Source of the DNA: an uncultured Patescibacteria group bacterium
GTDB taxonomy: Bacteria > Patescibacteriota > Microgenomatia > UBA1406 > GWC2-37-13
DNA length: 7,640 nucleotides
NCBI GenBank assembly: GCA_938010745.1
Contig: CALLVF010000020.1
Coordinates: 1-7,640 of the forward strand
Direction of reading: 5' to 3'
Shown here: positions 6,210 through 7,640 of the stretch, piece after piece
How the letters are laid out: every line of letters starts with the position of its first letter
Position numbering within the stretch: the stretch's first letter is position 1
Notes under the pieces: model-generated
The model's input: the letters and a program-made list of their open reading frames with translations, nothing else
Told to the model about the DNA's origin: nothing
Database searches by the model: none
Made by a program: the position numbers and the translations under genes

Positions 6210-7256
6210 TTATATCTTTACGTTAATTAATTTTAACTTATCAATTGCATCAACATTAGCAAAAATAATAGCTAATCTTTCTAATCCAATAGCAATTCCA
6301 GAACAATTTACAAGACCACATTTTAATGCCCTAATAAAACCGTGGTCAATTGGATGATTTATTTTTTTTGCTAGTAATCTTTTTTTCTTCTCTTCTAAAA
6401 ATCGCTTTTTTTGTTCTTTCCAGTCAGTTAATTCTGTATAACAATCACCTAACTCAATGCCTGAAATATAAAATTCAAAACGCTGCGCTGTTTTCCCATC
6501 AGAGTTCAATTTGGCCAATGCCGCAAATTCTTTTGGATAATCATAAATCAAAGTAGGATAACCATTGATACCTAAGAAAGGCTCAATCTCTTGAGCGTAT
6601 ATTTGCGACCAAATATCCTCATAACTAAAATTTTCTGTTTGGTAACCTTTTTCTTTAGCTTTTTTTAAAAATAATTTATGATCAAATAGTTCTTCTTCAG
6701 TAATCTGACTGTATTTTTCAAAAGCTTCAATGACTGAAATTTTTTCCCACTTATCAAAAGAAATTTCTCTTTTTTTATAAATAATTCTTGTTTTTTTTTC
6801 TAGTTTTTGGTTATTCATATACTTAAACTCATTAACTTTTGTACTTATTCTTTTGAGCATCTCCAAGACTTCTTCAGCTAAGTCCATATAGTTAGCATTT
6901 ACCCTATAAAACTCAAGCATTACAAATTCAGATGAATGTAATGACGAAGACGGCTCACTGTTTCGAAAAGATTTACCCAAGTAGTAACAATTACCTATCC
7001 CACTAACTAACAAACGCTTAAGAAATAGTTCAGGAGAGGGAGTTAAATACAGTTTTTTTGATTTGTTTAAATATCTAAAATTAGTCTCAAAAACTTCCAA
7101 GTAAGACTCTGGAATTAGGGCTGGAGATAAAACCGGTAATTCTACCTTTAAATAACCATTGTTTTGTAAAAAATTTTCAACTACTTGCTGAACTAGAAGG
7201 TAAATTTTGTAATTTTTTTTATTCTGAATTAATGTTTCAATTTTATAATAGCTCAT
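6210..7256 (-). CDS. epmA: EpmA-like EF-P lysine ligase (LysRS paralog without the anticodon-binding domain)
   Basis: A 348-aa class II synthetase-fold protein (E. coli EpmA/PoxA/GenX is about 325 aa). It starts directly with the catalytic core and lacks the N-terminal OB domain with which LysRS binds tRNA. Motif 1 is around ELPVLSP (39-45). SPELFLKRLLVSGIG (74-88) leads into motif 2, SFRNSE (96-101). MLEFYR (113-118) aligns with EpmA's MLEWYR; GIEL (266-269) and TELTDWKEQ (274-282) follow. Motif 3 is NCSGIAIGLERL (317-328). EpmA activates (R)-beta-lysine with ATP and joins it to the loop lysine of EF-P. Ala322 in SGIAIG falls where EpmA has Ala298 and LysRS has Gly, favouring EpmA. Asp271-Cys272 replaces the Asn-Gly of both relatives (see findings). 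The ATG lies inside the last codons of dnaJ, with AGAGG nine bases upstream; efp follows 35 bp later. Alternative: an unusual GenX-type enzyme with another amino-acid substrate. Confidence 0.9.
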   Translation of the reverse strand: MSYYKIETLIQNKKNYKIYLLVQQVVENFLQNNGYLKVELPVLSPALIPESYLEVFETNFRYLNKSKKLYLTPSPELFLKRLLVSGIGNCYYLGKSFRNSEPSSSLHSSEFVMLEFYRVNANYMDLAEEVLEMLKRISTKVNEFKYMNNQKLEKKTRIIYKKREISFDKWEKISVIEAFEKYSQITEEELFDHKLFLKKAKEKGYQTENFSYEDIWSQIYAQEIEPFLGINGYPTLIYDYPKEFAALAKLNSDGKTAQRFEFYISGIELGDCYTELTDWKEQKKRFLEEKKKRLLAKKINHPIDHGFIRALKCGLVNCSGIAIGLERLAIIFANVDAIDKLKLINVKI

Positions 7257-7640
7257 TTTTTAATTCCTCTATTAGCCTTTTGGCTTTCCCTGAAACTTTT
7301 TCAGGAACTTTAACTTTAAAAGTAACATATTGATCTCCTTTTTTTGCTGATTGAGGGTAAACAATCCCTTGACCTTTTAATCGTACAATTGTTCCCGATT
7401 GAGTCCCTGGTCTAACTCTTAATTTAACCGTTCCATTAATTGTTGGCACATCAACAACTCCTCCTAAAGCTGCTATGGGAAAAGAAATTTCTTTTTCAAT
7501 ATAGACATCCTGCCCATCGCGCTTAAAATAAGGATGTGGCTTAACTCTTACATAAAGATCAAAATCATTAAAACGAATACGATTCCCATTATCAACGCCT
7601 GAAGGAATCTTAACGGTCTTTTTTTCTCCTTTAATTATAA
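7243..7640 (-). CDS. dnaJ: Chaperone DnaJ, C-terminal part (5' end outside the window)
   Basis: The minus-strand frame is open from the window edge to the TAA at 7243 (about 131 residues seen). It matches the C-terminal substrate-binding half of DnaJ: KTVKIPSGVDNGNRIRF, VRVKPHPYFKRDGQDVY, then ISFPIAALGGVVDVPTINGTVKLRV, PGTQSGTIVRLKGQG and KKGDQYVTFKVKVP. DnaJ delivers unfolded clients to DnaK and stimulates its ATPase through a J domain, which lies outside the window, so a CbpA-type J protein without zinc fingers cannot be excluded. The GTG at 7447-7449 is an internal valine codon of the conserved VDVPT block and not a start. Two oddities: the usual Gly-rich loop between RIR and DLYV is 11 residues shorter than in E. 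coli DnaJ, and the protein stops soon after LIEELKN, with little or no C-terminal dimerisation tail. The last 14 bp overlap epmA. Confidence 0.92.
   Translation of the reverse strand, partial: IIKGEKKTVKIPSGVDNGNRIRFNDFDLYVRVKPHPYFKRDGQDVYIEKEISFPIAALGGVVDVPTINGTVKLRVRPGTQSGTIVRLKGQGIVYPQSAKKGDQYVTFKVKVPEKVSGKAKRLIEELKNELL
7266..7270 (-). promoter_or_regulatory. Ribosome binding site of epmA inside dnaJ
   Basis: On the minus strand AGAGG sits nine bases before the epmA ATG, within the last codons of dnaJ. It is the only clear Shine-Dalgarno-like site before any gene start in the window. It supports the ATG at 7256 as the true start and implies that epmA is translated from the dnaJ message, probably by coupling. 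Confidence 0.55.

Noticed and set aside
6350..6556. 68-codon plus-strand ORF
   Set aside because: It lies antisense within the conserved core of the EpmA-like gene; hydrophobic stretches come from reading Lys/Glu codons in reverse.
6791..6799. T9 run in the EpmA-like gene as a possible frameshift
   Set aside because: It encodes Glu-Lys-Lys in a variable linker and the frame continues into conserved motifs; no sign of a break.
7243..7449. GTG at 7447-7449 as the start of a separate 68-aa protein
   Set aside because: The frame stays open upstream to the window edge and encodes the continuous DnaJ C-terminal domain; the GTG is an internal valine.
1..7640. CRISPR array, tRNA/rRNA genes, insertion sequences or phage genes
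   Set aside because: No regularly spaced repeats, no tRNA-like GC-rich cloverleaf, no transposase or integrase frames and no terminal inverted repeats were seen.

Overview
The window is a very AT-rich bacterial chromosome segment, dense with housekeeping genes and with almost no mobile-element or phage signal. Long lysine- and isoleucine-rich ORFs, short spacers, little Shine-Dalgarno sequence, a DnaJ lacking the usual Gly-rich loop in its C-terminal domain, and small membrane-anchored PEGA and HTH-TM-beta proteins together suggest a Candidate Phyla Radiation (Patescibacteria) genome, probably of the Microgenomates type. That placement is inference from gene style, not from a marker phylogeny. 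TGA works as a stop (it ends efp where the family normally ends), so this is not a recoded code-25 lineage.

Left part (1-1437): two divergent genes share a short AT-rich spacer. On the minus strand is the N-terminal part of a membrane-anchored PEGA-domain protein, cut by the window edge. On the plus strand is a full-length DUF763 protein of unknown function with a C-terminal helix-hairpin-helix-like segment. A 271-bp non-coding spacer (1438-1708) follows. It holds a weak hairpin, a 10-bp palindrome, a short tandem repeat and a good extended -10 promoter placed almost on the next start codon.

Middle (1709-4793): argS (arginyl-tRNA synthetase) and radA/sms (branch-migration ATPase), both on the plus strand. 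Each has its own recognisable TATGAT-type promoter with a very short leader. They converge with the minus-strand genes across a 98-bp spacer (4794-4891) rich in A/T hairpins.

Right part (4892-7640, minus strand; transcription runs from 7640 down): dnaJ C-terminal part, then epmA, efp, and an HTH-TM-beta-domain (RodZ-like) gene. epmA starts inside the end of dnaJ (14-bp overlap), and efp follows after 35 bp. The most interesting point is this pairing. A LysRS-like EF-P ligase without a tRNA anticodon-binding domain lies directly upstream of an EF-P with a lysine at the tip of its modification loop, which points to a local EF-P lysylation module. The ligase keeps the alanine that separates EpmA from LysRS. 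It has Asp-Cys where the relatives have Asn-Gly in the amino-acid pocket, so its substrate may not be exactly (R)-beta-lysine. No EpmB aminomutase is visible in the window.
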